Origin: Gigaspora margarita
Lineage: Eukaryota > Glomeromycota > Glomeromycetes > Diversisporales > Gigasporaceae
Length of the DNA: 64,000 nucleotides
NCBI GenBank assembly: GCA_009809945.1
Contig: WTPW01001560.1
Coordinates: 56,082-120,081, forward strand
Direction: 5' to 3'
The notes beneath the pieces were generated by a model. The model was not told the origin of the DNA. It saw only the letters and a program-made list of their open reading frames with translations, and did no database searches. A program made the position numbers and the translations under genes. Below, one piece after another: positions 22,496 to 33,060 of this stretch (the first letter of the stretch is position 1; each line of letters starts with the position of its first letter).

Positions 22496-22922
22496 AGGTT
22501 CCTAAACAATCTATGTAATGTCATATTTGAAAAATCACTAACGGAGGGCCATTTTTTTAAAAAGGTTATATTTGAAAAGTAGGTATTAGGTAAAAAGGTT
22601 ATATTTAAAAACAGGTAATGGGCAAAATGAGTATATTTGAAAGAATGGTAACAGGGTAATTTTTTCAAATATTATATTTGAAAAGTGGTAACGGAAATAG
22701 GAAGCGTCTATTTCATTTTTTTAAAGAGCATCTGTTCCAGTTTTTTTTAGAGAGCGTCTGTTCCGTTTTTTTTTAGCTTACATTTCAAAAATTGAGAACC
22801 AATACCAAAGTTGGTACCTAATATTTGAAATGTAGCTAATATATACCAAAGTAGAACTGCTAACAGAAAAAATTTGTACTATGATTCTCAAATATAACCT
22901 CTTATAGATTATTCGGGGTCCT
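22496..22922. mobile_element. 427-bp hAT-like element with 8-bp target duplication
   Basis: Imperfect inverted ends: AGGTTCCTAAACAATCTATG at left and AGGACCCCGAATAATCTATA at right (reverse strand). CTCTAAAC flanks it at 22488-22495 and 22923-22930. The interior repeats GGTTATATTTGAAAA several times. Same family as 48140-48550. Confidence 0.85.
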
Positions 22923-22930
22923 CTCTAAAC

Positions 22931-23744
22931 CAGTGTTGGCAATTTACATTGGCCAAATAATTTAATTGGCCGTTGGCCAATAATTGCCTGCTTAGCCAAA
23001 AAATGGCCAAAATTTTGTGGCCAAAGATGATTGGCAATTGGCAGTGGGCAAATAAAAATATTGGCCTAATGGCCAATTTGGCCATGGCCAAACGGCCAAA
23101 TGGCCAAATCAGCCAAAAATTAGAAATATGTACAAACGTACATATGGTATAAAAAATTAAATATTTTGACCTATTATATGTATAAAAGGTAATTAACACA
23201 CTAACATTAGTAAATCATCATGATAGCGACCTATTGTAAATTATGTCTGAGTGTTTAGATTCCCCACGGCATATATATATATGCACATAAGTATGTATGT
23301 ACAAAGGTGCATTATTGTGGTTATTTTCTCATTTCTGGCTAATGCTAAAAATATGCATAATTATAATGAAAAAAAAGAAACATCTAAGTCAGCGCACTTG
23401 TACACTTGAATTACACCATTAATTAAATCAGGGTTTAATAAATTTGATAAATTAATTTAATACTATAATATGGATGATGAAATTATGACATTTAATTAAT
23501 ATTGGAGGTAATTATTATATAATGCCATATGACAATAAAGAAAAATTTACAATGATAATAATATACTAATACTCAAATATATTTAATTCTTATTAATCAT
23601 AAGATCTACTAGTCAGTACTCAAGTTTTATTTACTCTTATATTATTGGCCGAATTGGCCAAAAAAATTTTTTGCCCATTTTGGCCATTGGCCGCGGCCAT
23701 TGGCCATGGCCATTGGCCGGCCAAGTGGCCAAGTGACAACACTG
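22931..23744. mobile_element. 814-bp hAT-like element, GGCCAA-rich, 8-bp target duplication
   Basis: Starts CAGTGTTGGCAATTTACATT and ends GGCCAAGTGACAACACTG. Both ends carry many GGCCAA/TTGGCC copies that are mutually inverted. CTCTAAAC flanks it at 22923-22930 and 23745-23752. CAGTG...CACTG ends plus an 8-bp duplication are hAT marks. No transposase ORF. Confidence 0.9.
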
Positions 23745-23984
23745 CTCTAAACATATCTTTTCTTATATTAGGTGCTGCTTGAAATAATTGGGCATAGGTT
23801 ATATCAGCTTTTTTTGATTGTAGGTTAGTTAAGATTGAGTATGGCTGGATATTAGAAATTATTAGCGGTTCTACTGGCTTACTCCTTTTCTTTTTGACTA
23901 ATTTTTTAGGCTATCATCCTTATTAGCATTTTCTTCATTTACTTCAGCATTATTTTCAACCTCAATATAATCATTAAATTACCC

Positions 23985-25225
23985 TTTTGCCTTTTGCCAA
24001 CATATGCTTCTATTACATTAATGGAAGGATTTTTATTACTGAACGCACTCTTACCCTCTAAAGGTGCACTATCTAGTTTAAAGACTCTTTATCATTAATA
24101 ATTTGAGCAACCATTGTTTGGGCCTGATTATTAGTATTAATTCTATTATTATTTTGGTTTTCATTATCCTGTAGCTCATTTGGATGATTGTTATTATTAT
24201 TATAATTGCTATTATGTTTATCTTTGTTTTGCCAATTTTGAACAAAATTACCCCTGTTTGGACAATTACAAGCAATATGGCCATTCTGTTGACAATTATA
24301 ACATATTATGGGTTGTTGATAGCTTCGATTAGAGCAATTTATATTATTTCAATAGAGCTCCTGTGGCCTATTGTCAGTTTCTCTAAAATTATTATTCTTA
24401 AATGAGACAGCAATTTGTTCCATTAATCCTGTTAGGTTTTTTAATAATTTCATTATTAGATCCTTTATTTATACACTTTTCAGGTTGACTTGTACCAGTT
24501 ATTTATTGTTGGAGAAGAGCCATAGTAGGATACATAATAGGTGATGGATTAATTTGTACTAAAATATTAGAAAAAGTTACTTCACAAACTTTTGCTCTTT
24601 CAACGGCATCTTGTAAAGTGTTAGGCATAAATGGGCCTACAGCAAGAGCTAAGTCAGGTCTTAGTCCTTGAATAAATAGTTGGGCTTTTATAGCTTCTGG
24701 ATAGTTATGCCCTCCTGCAGAGACTCATCTAAAGAGTGCAAGTATTTCAGCAGCATACTGATCTAAGTTTTACCAACTTTTTGGCATCGAGAAATTAATT
24801 CATTACTCCATTAGTTTATTAAGGATTGAGTGCAAAAGTTTTGCTTAAATGCATGAACAACTCTGATTTTGGTGTTGGTTATTCTCCCAATATACAATTA
24901 TTGGTTGGACATTATGCCTCCCATCCCACTATATTGCTGCCATACCATTCAAATAGGCACCTACAACAGCTAATCTTCTTTGTCCTTGAATATTATTGGC
25001 TTCAAAAGCATGCCCAATTGACTCAAGCCATTCAATAGGGTCTTGATTCCCTCCTGAAAAATAGGTAATGGCACAACATTTGATTCTCTTTGTTGATTCT
25101 GTTGTAGTTGTGGTTGCGGAGCTATGGCCATTGCTTGAATTAATTGCAGCTACGTGTTGATCCATAGGTTCGTTATTTTCAGTATTATTCAATTTTGTAT
25201 TCCTCAAAGTTATCCAATTGATCAT
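23985..25225 (-). pseudogene. gag region of gypsy element 1
   Basis: The longest open part, 25225-24929, contains ITYFSGGNQDPIEWLESIGH, a typical retrotransposon Gag N-terminus. A later zinc knuckle near 24303-24250 reads CYNCQQNGHIACNC, a complete C-x2-C-x4-H-x4-C. Several stops and shifts lie between them. The Gag start is about 120 bp inside the 5' LTR. Confidence 0.8.
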
Positions 25226-25348
25226 TCACAAAGGTTATTAATTTAGTTAATTGATATAAATTATTTGGTAATTAATCTTTGACTCAATGATTAATTTAAT
25301 AAAAATGTCATTTAGGATTTTTGATTTACCCCACCGTCAGCACCAAAT

Positions 25349-26014
25349 TGTAACTACCTGGTGGTTATAGTTTATTAATCAGTAGTACAGAACCACCAAT
25401 AGTTAACAAAAGTTTAGGGAATTGAAGATAAGTATATGCGTGGATAATGTTATGTATAATAGGGGAAATCATTATTAATTATATCGATTGCTTTTATTAG
25501 GGTCAGATTTTATTAATAAGAGCTCATAGCATTGGAGAAGCAAGACAGGTTTATAATGAAAATCGGATTTTTATTAAGTATAATTACAATAAGATTATAA
25601 AATTAATACCGTCTAATACATCTAATACTAATACTTTATTACTACGTTACTTAGGTATATCACAAATAATGGTATATTTCTATAATCTAAAATGTAACTG
25701 TCAACCTTTTCATCAATCCCCGGAGGCACCACTTATATATAAATTTTATATATTGTTGGTTCGAAACCTTCTTTGTTGGTTAATAACCTTCTTAGGTGGT
25801 TCCGAACCCTCTATGCTGGTTNNNNCCNANNNNNGNNGNNTTGTACCAAATAATGATGGTTTGCAACCCCAGGTAACCCGATTTCCAACTCCACACAGCC
25901 AATGTGGCTTGCCAACCCCATAGTATAAAGAAATCAATATAAATAAACAAATAAAAATAGAAAAAATAAAAAAAAAAACGATTTTTTTCAAAAAACTTCC
26001 ATATTAGGCATAAC
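25349..26014 (-). repeat. 5' LTR of gypsy element 1
   Basis: 666 bp, partner of the split LTR at 16442-18080. Ends TG...CA on the plus strand. It contains ambiguous bases at about 25822-25841. The primer-binding site follows on the minus strand. Confidence 0.92.
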
Positions 26015-27885
26015 ACCTTGGACCGTGTGAGACGTACGCTCGCGCCAATTGGACAGTAAATGGCTCGGGTTTGTAGAACTTTATTAGTCGAATCAACACA
26101 GGATTTGGCACGGGTAATGAACATAAATTCACGTGCCACCTCGATAACGATGTGGATTAACTATTCAAACATAAATTTACATAAGTACCTTTTGAACATA
26201 ACCGTAATTTTATTGGTTGGTCGACATAAAACTACGAGTCACTGAGAAAATAAGTTGATTGTCAGATAATCTTGGCGGCAAAAATTCCGACCAAAAATTC
26301 TAAAATCAATCATTTAAATATTTGGCTGAATGTAACTTTTTTGATATTCGCTAATATATTCACTATTTTTTTTATTAATCATATAGCGGAGCATTTGTCG
26401 TGTTCTTACACTTGCACTTATTCTTGAACTTGAGACCATTATACAAAACGTTTCAAATTCGTGAACTTTTTTAGCCCAAAATAGTTTGTAAATATTAGGC
26501 TATCAAACAACAAAAGTAAATTTGGAAAATTCACATTCACAATTTTGGGCGTTAATAAGGGCATTAAAAAATGATATATTAATTACTCGAATTTTATAAT
26601 AATTACTCGACCATGATAATAGTCATAATCATCTTACGTATTTATGTGAGTTTTCCTACATTTAGGTCACATTTTTCGGATACGACAAATCAAAAATGAT
26701 AAAGCGAACAGGTCCAGAATTGAAGTATATAGATAGATTAGAATGTTAATTATACTTATTTTATATTTAATTTTTCTATATAAAATTTTGATGGGATAAA
26801 ATGTGCATGATTCGGAAACATGCGCATTAATGCACATTCATGCGCATGATTGAGTAATCATGCGCACGCATGAAACCCATCTCTAGGGACGATTTATTAC
26901 CTAACGAAATTTTAAGTTTAAAGGATAAACTTCTTAGAGCTAACATTTCTACTCTTATTTTGAATGTTGAGACTCAACTGAGTTAGCATTTTATTGATAT
27001 GAAAAGATGGGTCTTATATACTTTTTGCCCACCTATATACAGCTTATAGTTACATTATTCTATTTCTTTACTATGCTAAGTCCAGGAATTGTACATTGTT
27101 TTCTCCAAACGTAAAACAATGTACAGAAACTGGAATTTACAATGTACAGAAACCGGAAGTAGGAATGTACAAAAAACTGGTAATTGTACATTGAAAAATA
27201 ACAGAGATCGCCATGTGCAAAAACTGTGTTGTGTACATAGCGCGCGCAGTCGCTATGTACAAAAATCGGATATTGTACATTCTAACTACGTCGACTCTTT
27301 CTAATTCTAGCTAATACATATATGAAATAAAATAAAAATATCATATTAAATGAAAGAAAACAGTAGGCGGGAACCCTTCATTCTGCATGATATGGTCATA
27401 GCGCTAATCTCTGAGTCTTTCTTTAGACTTAAATAGTCAAAGTACGTGTAAATTGCTAGAAGACCTAAACAGAGGATTTATTAATCAAGGACTACATTAC
27501 ATGTTCTTAGTGAATGGATTTACAAGGAAATCGATCTGAATCGCGCTAAATCATGGATATTCAGTATTATTATTCATTATAAAATAACAATTTCATGTTT
27601 AATATATTCTTTATTTAAAAAGTTATAAAAGAGAATTACACTGTAACTATGATAATATATTAATAAATCAAAAGTTTAAGAGAAATGATATTCTACATTT
27701 CTATTTTAATATTCTCACATCCATGAAGATCAAAATTTTTATCAAAGGTATTTCGTAACCCAACCAACAAAATTGATTACTTTTGTTATAGAGAAATTTA
27801 ATTTTACACAGGTTTTATTCCACCAAACCTTTCATTTTGTCCAATAAAAATGTCTGCTAAATATTGTCTCTTCTATATAGATTTA
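26015..27885. other. intergenic stretch between gypsy element 1 and the SecA-like gene
   Basis: No gene that I can support. It contains a cluster of ATGCGCAT-type words at 26807-26875 and a TGTACA-centred repeat cluster at about 27086-27285. The ORFs here are short and unsupported. Confidence 0.6.
27086..27285. repeat. cluster of TGTACA-centred repeats
   Basis: About eight copies of a degenerate unit AATGTACAGAAACTGG or its inverse TTGTACATT in 200 bp. One pair forms a hairpin around CATAGCGCGCGCAGTCGCTATG. Confidence 0.65.
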
Positions 27886-30800
27886 TTATTTACTTTTTTT
27901 GAAATTATCTTTTATTGTTCTTATTATATCTAATTTGGTTTTTTCAATCATTTTTTCTTTTTGAGAACCTTTAATTTCGTCCATTGAGATTATATTTTGC
28001 ATAGTTTTTAGTTTTCGGACCCGTTCTTTTTTAAACATTTTCCAATCATCTTTTAGTTTTTTATTTATGTAATCAGATACTTTATCTGCTAAGTCATCTA
28101 TTTCTTTTGTTAAACATCCTAATGCTGTAGATTTTATCTTATTTAGAACATATGTAGTTATATTATCTTCATACAATCCTATTATATCTTCTTTTATCTT
28201 ATTACCAAATTCTAGCTTTCTTACTGCATCATATTTAAATAATAATGTTACTATTCCTGATTTAATATTGTTATATTCGCCGAAATCTTCTCCTAATGCT
28301 TTGTTTATATCGACATTTTCCCCATTTATTATCTTACGTTCTTCTAATAGCATTATTATTTTCCTTGCATCCTCTAAATCTATTTTTGGCTTTAATTTTT
28401 TTTGTAAAACTAGCTCAAGCCTTATCTTTTGTTCATACGATCCCTTTAATTTACTCTTAAATACCTCAGATATTTTTTTTGCTGTTTCTTTTGCTACTTC
28501 ATTTATGCGACCTATTGCTATTGCTGAATCTACTTTATCGCGTAATTGTTGTGGGTAAATTTCTTTTAAGATTGGAAAATTACTTTCTAATAAGCCTTTT
28601 AATCCATCTTTTATTAATTTTTCAAGTGAAATGTTCTTATCATCATTTAAAATTTTTATTGTGCTGTTAACTATTTCATCTAATTCTCGTTCCTCATATA
28701 ATATATCTATTGCTGCCAACTCATTTAAAAATGGCAAAATATTTGGATCATCTAGACATATTCTTAGTTCTTTTAATATATTCTCTTTTACATCTTCTCT
28801 AAATTGACTTAAAAGTTTATCTGCGCCCTTATCCAATAATAAGTTCATAGCTTTCTTAATTGCCAACTTTGTTCCTACACCTGTTAAGAATGATTTAACA
28901 TTGTATGAATTTGATGGACCTGATGAACCTGGTATTTTTTTTATAGGGTTACCAAAATATTTATGCAATTTTCCTGATAATTTTGTTGTTGCATATGAAG
29001 TTGATGCTACTAACGCACTCATTACTTTGTTATGAATATAGTCTCCCATATTGAAATCTCCCTTATCTTTTATTAGATTAATCATACTTAGTAAATCTCC
29101 AACACCTTCACTAACTAAAAATTCTCCTAAGTTTACATAACCATAACTTGCACAAAGTATTCCTAATCCAATTTGTATTGCTCCAGCTAAACCTAAAAAT
29201 ATTACTCCAAACCAATCTATTTCAACACTGATATCAAAAAGAAATAGTAACCCTTCATTTTTGAGTTCTCTTATCTCCGTCTCTAAATTTTTATTATTAA
29301 AATACTCTTTTAGGTCAACTTTTTTTATTTTAAGTTTTTTCTCACTATCACTATATTCATTGCATATTTTAATTATTTCATCTATATTACTTTTAATTGT
29401 ATTTAATATTTCCATCTTATTAGTGTTTTGCTTTGACAATTCACTGTTTTGGCCAAGTGGAAGCAATGTTTGTATAAGTTGTAGATTAGGTATTAATGTT
29501 TCATCTATTCGTTCTTTTGCTATTTTTAAGTTAACAACTGCTTTTTTCTTATAACCTCCTATCTGTCCTTCGAGAACTGCACAAGCTAAATTATAATGTG
29601 CTGGCAATGAGTATGTTTCTTCTAAATTGCATGCACCTTCTAATGTATCTATTTTTCCTTCACCTTTTGGCATGTTAATTCCCATTCTGACCATATAAGC
29701 AGGATTTCTCATTACTTTATTACCTGCTTCATATTCGTCTTTTATTTTATTAAATAACTTTGTAAAATAGCTATTTCCTTCTTCTCTTTTTACTAGGTTA
29801 CATTTTTTTATTTCTTCTGACTCTTGTTTTATAATTTCATATAATATTTTCTTTATTTCTTTTCTTTCAAAAAGACCTATATCACTTTTATAATCTGTAG
29901 CTTTTACTTCCATTGCTCTCGATAGATAAGTTTTTATAGCTTGATTATTGTCAGAAACTTTTTTTAAAGGCCTATAATATCCAAAATGCTTTTCACTTCT
30001 TGCTTCTAAACCTATATAAATAGTATCTTTTGCATCTCTTATTTTGTAAATTTCAGGAATTCCTTGATTGCTGCTTATTATTACTATATTTATTCTTAAT
30101 ACAGACGCTAAACTTTTTAATGCTTCTTGATCATTGAAACTTTTTGCAGTTTTTTCATAAAAATTAATGTCATATTCTTTATATTGATATCGATTATTAC
30201 CAGTAAACCCATCTAAATAGTGTCCAACAGCAAGCCATAGAAGGTGCTCACGACTTGCTCTATTCTCTAAACATATACTAATTGCACTGTACAAACTAAA
30301 AATTTTTTTATTATTGCCATATGGTTTAAATCCAAAATTTTCTGCCGTCTTTTGCAACTTTTCTCTTGCCTCAATATCATAAGTTAACGTCTTTTCAAAT
30401 AATTTTAGTTCCATACCCCATATCTCTTCTACTTGCAGCAGTTTAAGTTCATATATATATTCATCCTCCAACTTTTCATATAGCATCATTCCTTCCGTTT
30501 TCTTTTTTTCTGTCACTCTTAGATTGTTATCAACCTCTAAATATCTCTCAAATAATATATCTCTTAATTCAACCTCCTCCATCCCATATAATTTAGTTTC
30601 CTGTATTCTTATATATTCTTTACAATCTCTAAGTTGCTTAAATTCATATATATTATTCAAAACTTCATGTACATTTAATTTGTTTTCAGCATGTGCTCTA
30701 TTAATTACTATTTGTGCAGTCCCTTTTGCTCCTTGTCTTGCAGTTCTTCCGAACGCTTGTGCTTCTACCCTTGAGTTTGATGGTAAAAAAGTAACTATTA

Positions 30801-32598
30801 CATGCATTCCTCCATTACTTTCAACACTAGCACTTGTTTTAATATCTGTCCCTCTCCCAGCTAAGTTTGTTGCAATTATTATATCTCTAGAGTTAACTTT
30901 CTCTTTTACTGCTGAACATTCATCATTATCGTTCCTAGAATATAGCCTTATGTTCCTTTTTGGATAAACTTTTAGTAAAATATCATCAATTGTTCTTGCA
31001 TTCTCTATCGTCTCACAAATTACTAGTACAGATCTCCCCTTCTCTACTTCTTGCACTATGTTATTTGAAACATTCAAAAGCCATTCATAAGTATTGCTAG
31101 CCACTATCCCTTCTATCTCTTTAAATTGTTTCTCTTTATATGTTGGAATAAATCCAAAATCTATTTCATAAATTGAGGACAGTAGATCTTGTTCCGCTTC
31201 AGATCCAATTGTTCCAGTCATACCGTAAATTTTAGCACTATATTTTTTAAAATAGCCCAAGTTTGAGATAAAACTTGTAGGTACTGTTTCAGGCGTAAGT
31301 TTGAGTCCATGCTTTATTTGTATAAATTGATGTAATCCATCAGAATAAGTCTCATGTTCTTGCACTATCCCTGTGCTTTCGTAATCAACTGGTGCAATAT
31401 TCGAATTTTCATCTTTATCTTTTACCGTTAGATAATCTACCCTCTCTTGATATATGTTCCAACTTTCAATCGCAGATCTCACTAAATCTTCCACCGACAT
31501 TAAACAAAAATTTCTCAAAAAATTTGGAAGCTTTACAATTTCGTCTTTTATTAGATGCGTTGTAATTTCTTTTAAGTGTTCAGAGACAAATTCAGAAATA
31601 TTATCTGCTTTAAAGATCATTGCACCGTTTCCTAAAATTAAATTACCTCCCTCTTCTTCGAACTCACCATCTATATATATTATCTCATTTTTAATTTTTC
31701 TTATCCTTTTTCTTATTCCATTTAACTCGTTTGCTACTCTACAAAATACAGGATTTAAATGTTCAAACCCCGCCAGCCCTCCTGTTAATCTTGCAGTCCT
31801 GCTGCTATCATCAATCATCATGTTATCTACTTCATCTACAATTACTACCCCAAATCCTCTACTCCCTTTAGTGCCCGTTTTCTTATGTTCATGACTCAAC
31901 CAGTCAAACTGAAATTGACTTACATCTCCATAAACTATATTGTTCGAATAGCATTTCTTCTTGTATTGATATATATTTCCGTTTGGACTATCTGGTACGT
32001 ATATTTTTGTATAGGCATCTTCCTTATTTCCTTCATTAGACCCACAACTAATCCCTAATATTTCATAGAAACTTTCTCTCTCTTCAGCATCTCTCATTGC
32101 TAATATAGGGGAACTTGTTATTATATCCACATCCTCTCCTTGCAATACTTTAATGCTTGCAAGCATAGCACAAATGGTAGACTTTCCTTCTCCAGTTGAT
32201 ACCTGCAACAATCTTCCCTTTTCATTTGCTGATTCAAAAAGTAATATGGCTAAAACCTGTGCTATTCTCGGATCATTTTTACAATAAAGAATATTTGTTC
32301 TCTTAAGGACTGCTATCATCTCTTCCAAAAATTCTGTTTTTTTTGAAATTTCGGTTCCCTTTACAGCATCTGCCCAATTTCGTATTTTCTCCTTACTCCA
32401 ATGTTTAATTTTATCTCCCTGCGGATGAGTTTCTGAATCATTTTCGTAAGCTTTCATAACTTTGTTTACTCGATCTTTCAGAATTCCTTTATTTACTAAA
32501 TCACAAATTTTTGGTTTATCATGATTAAGCAGAAGAATTTCTTCTAATAACTTATCTAAATTCTTCTCTTCAGGTTTTCGAAAAAAAGAAAAAACCAT
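27886..32598 (-). CDS. SecA-like ATPase fused to an OTU-like domain and a long C-terminal region
   Basis: A single uninterrupted 1,570-codon ORF without introns; start ATG at 32598. SecA motor: Walker A STGEGKST (134-141), SSPILAMRD (162-170), Walker B VIVDEVD (252-258), GMTGT (459-463), TNLAGRGTDI (577-586), QAFGRTARQG (614-623). These are the ATPase motifs of bacterial SecA, the preprotein translocase motor. Residues 755-880 resemble an OTU deubiquitinase-like fold (SLYSAISICLENR, later HFGYYRPL). The usual catalytic Cys seems to be Ser768. Residues 995-1030 look like one TPR-type hairpin. A hydrophobic stretch at 1128-1155 could span or enter a membrane. Beyond 1160 it is Lys/Glu/Ile-rich, probably helical. 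No bacterial SecA zinc tail is seen, and bacterial SecA is only about 800-900 residues. Related SecA-DEAD proteins are known in ciliates, some animals and other eukaryotes. A protein-export role is doubtful; function unknown. No partner gene is adjacent. AATAAA overlaps the stop. Confidence 0.9.
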   Translation of the reverse strand: MVFSFFRKPEEKNLDKLLEEILLLNHDKPKICDLVNKGILKDRVNKVMKAYENDSETHPQGDKIKHWSKEKIRNWADAVKGTEISKKTEFLEEMIAVLKRTNILYCKNDPRIAQVLAILLFESANEKGRLLQVSTGEGKSTICAMLASIKVLQGEDVDIITSSPILAMRDAEERESFYEILGISCGSNEGNKEDAYTKIYVPDSPNGNIYQYKKKCYSNNIVYGDVSQFQFDWLSHEHKKTGTKGSRGFGVVIVDEVDNMMIDDSSRTARLTGGLAGFEHLNPVFCRVANELNGIRKRIRKIKNEIIYIDGEFEEEGGNLILGNGAMIFKADNISEFVSEHLKEITTHLIKDEIVKLPNFLRNFCLMSVEDLVRSAIESWNIYQERVDYLTVKDKDENSNIAPVDYESTGIVQEHETYSDGLHQFIQIKHGLKLTPETVPTSFISNLGYFKKYSAKIYGMTGTIGSEAEQDLLSSIYEIDFGFIPTYKEKQFKEIEGIVASNTYEWLLNVSNNIVQEVEKGRSVLVICETIENARTIDDILLKVYPKRNIRLYSRNDNDECSAVKEKVNSRDIIIATNLAGRGTDIKTSASVESNGGMHVIVTFLPSNSRVEAQAFGRTARQGAKGTAQIVINRAHAENKLNVHEVLNNIYEFKQLRDCKEYIRIQETKLYGMEEVELRDILFERYLEVDNNLRVTEKKKTEGMMLYEKLEDEYIYELKLLQVEEIWGMELKLFEKTLTYDIEAREKLQKTAENFGFKPYGNNKKIFSLYSAISICLENRASREHLLWLAVGHYLDGFTGNNRYQYKEYDINFYEKTAKSFNDQEALKSLASVLRINIVIISSNQGIPEIYKIRDAKDTIYIGLEARSEKHFGYYRPLKKVSDNNQAIKTYLSRAMEVKATDYKSDIGLFERKEIKKILYEIIKQESEEIKKCNLVKREEGNSYFTKLFNKIKDEYEAGNKVMRNPAYMVRMGINMPKGEGKIDTLEGACNLEETYSLPAHYNLACAVLEGQIGGYKKKAVVNLKIAKERIDETLIPNLQLIQTLLPLGQNSELSKQNTNKMEILNTIKSNIDEIIKICNEYSDSEKKLKIKKVDLKEYFNNKNLETEIRELKNEGLLFLFDISVEIDWFGVIFLGLAGAIQIGLGILCASYGYVNLGEFLVSEGVGDLLSMINLIKDKGDFNMGDYIHNKVMSALVASTSYATTKLSGKLHKYFGNPIKKIPGSSGPSNSYNVKSFLTGVGTKLAIKKAMNLLLDKGADKLLSQFREDVKENILKELRICLDDPNILPFLNELAAIDILYEERELDEIVNSTIKILNDDKNISLEKLIKDGLKGLLESNFPILKEIYPQQLRDKVDSAIAIGRINEVAKETAKKISEVFKSKLKGSYEQKIRLELVLQKKLKPKIDLEDARKIIMLLEERKIINGENVDINKALGEDFGEYNNIKSGIVTLLFKYDAVRKLEFGNKIKEDIIGLYEDNITTYVLNKIKSTALGCLTKEIDDLADKVSDYINKKLKDDWKMFKKERVRKLKTMQNIISMDEIKGSQKEKMIEKTKLDIIRTIKDNFKKSK

Positions 32599-32717
32599 AT
32601 TGGCGATTTTCGTAATTCAAGTGAGTTATTTCCGTTGATTAATGTTTTAGAATATAAATGATTGATCGGTATACCAATCAGTATGATGCGAGTGTATCAA
32701 ATACCTATTTAGGAACA

Positions 32718-33060
32718 ATGATGTACGCTAATCTGTTTTTTTCTCAGACGATTTATAATTAATAGTGCCCAGGGCTAAAAACGACATATAGTAAATGCAA
32801 GCAATCCAAAATGTCGGTTTCAATCTATCTAAATTAAAAGCAATATATTAAAAAAACAATAAAATCAAAAAGCTAATACTAATAGACTTTCTTATTTTAC
32901 TATTGTTTTTTGATCGCAATAATTATGCAGCAAGAACGACACTTTGGGTGGTCGGAATTTACTATATGTCGTTTCAGCTCTAATCGTCCCTAAAATGTAA
33001 ACTTAATGTACGCTACATAATCTGTCTTTTTGTCAGACGATTTATAGTTAATTGTGTCCT
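32718..33060. repeat. imperfect direct repeats flanking a TIR element
   Basis: A ~55-bp sequence (ATGTACGCTA...CAGACGATTTATA) occurs at 32718-32772 and 33004-33060. Between them, about 32771-32985 is a TIR element with ends GGGCTAAAAACGACATATAG and GAGCTGAAACGACATATAGT (reverse strand). It lies just upstream of the SecA-like start codon. Non-coding. Confidence 0.6.

Larger units (their letters stand above)
16442..26014 (-). mobile_element. Ty3/gypsy LTR retrotransposon 1 (decayed, with nested insertions)
   Basis: Two LTRs (TG...CA ends) flank gag, protease, reverse transcriptase, RNase H and integrase in the gypsy order on the minus strand. Just inside the 5' LTR is a primer-binding site starting TGGTGC (minus strand of about 25343-25348). 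Just inside the 3' LTR is an AAAAGGGGAATGA polypurine tract (18081-18093). No matching target duplication is seen outside the LTRs. Insertions within: 16701-17665, 18105-18284, 22496-22922 and 22931-23744. Stops and frameshifts make it non-autonomous now. Confidence 0.9.

Noticed and set aside
28268..31894. Plus-strand ORFs opposite the SecA-like gene
   Set aside because: Ser/Leu/Ile-rich mirror frames of an AT-rich coding strand, without domains.
27886..32598. The SecA-like ORF as a bacterial contaminant
   Set aside because: It sits on the same contig as intron-bearing genes and LTR elements with no gap nearby, and it has no adjoining bacterial genes. Contamination remains possible only through misassembly.
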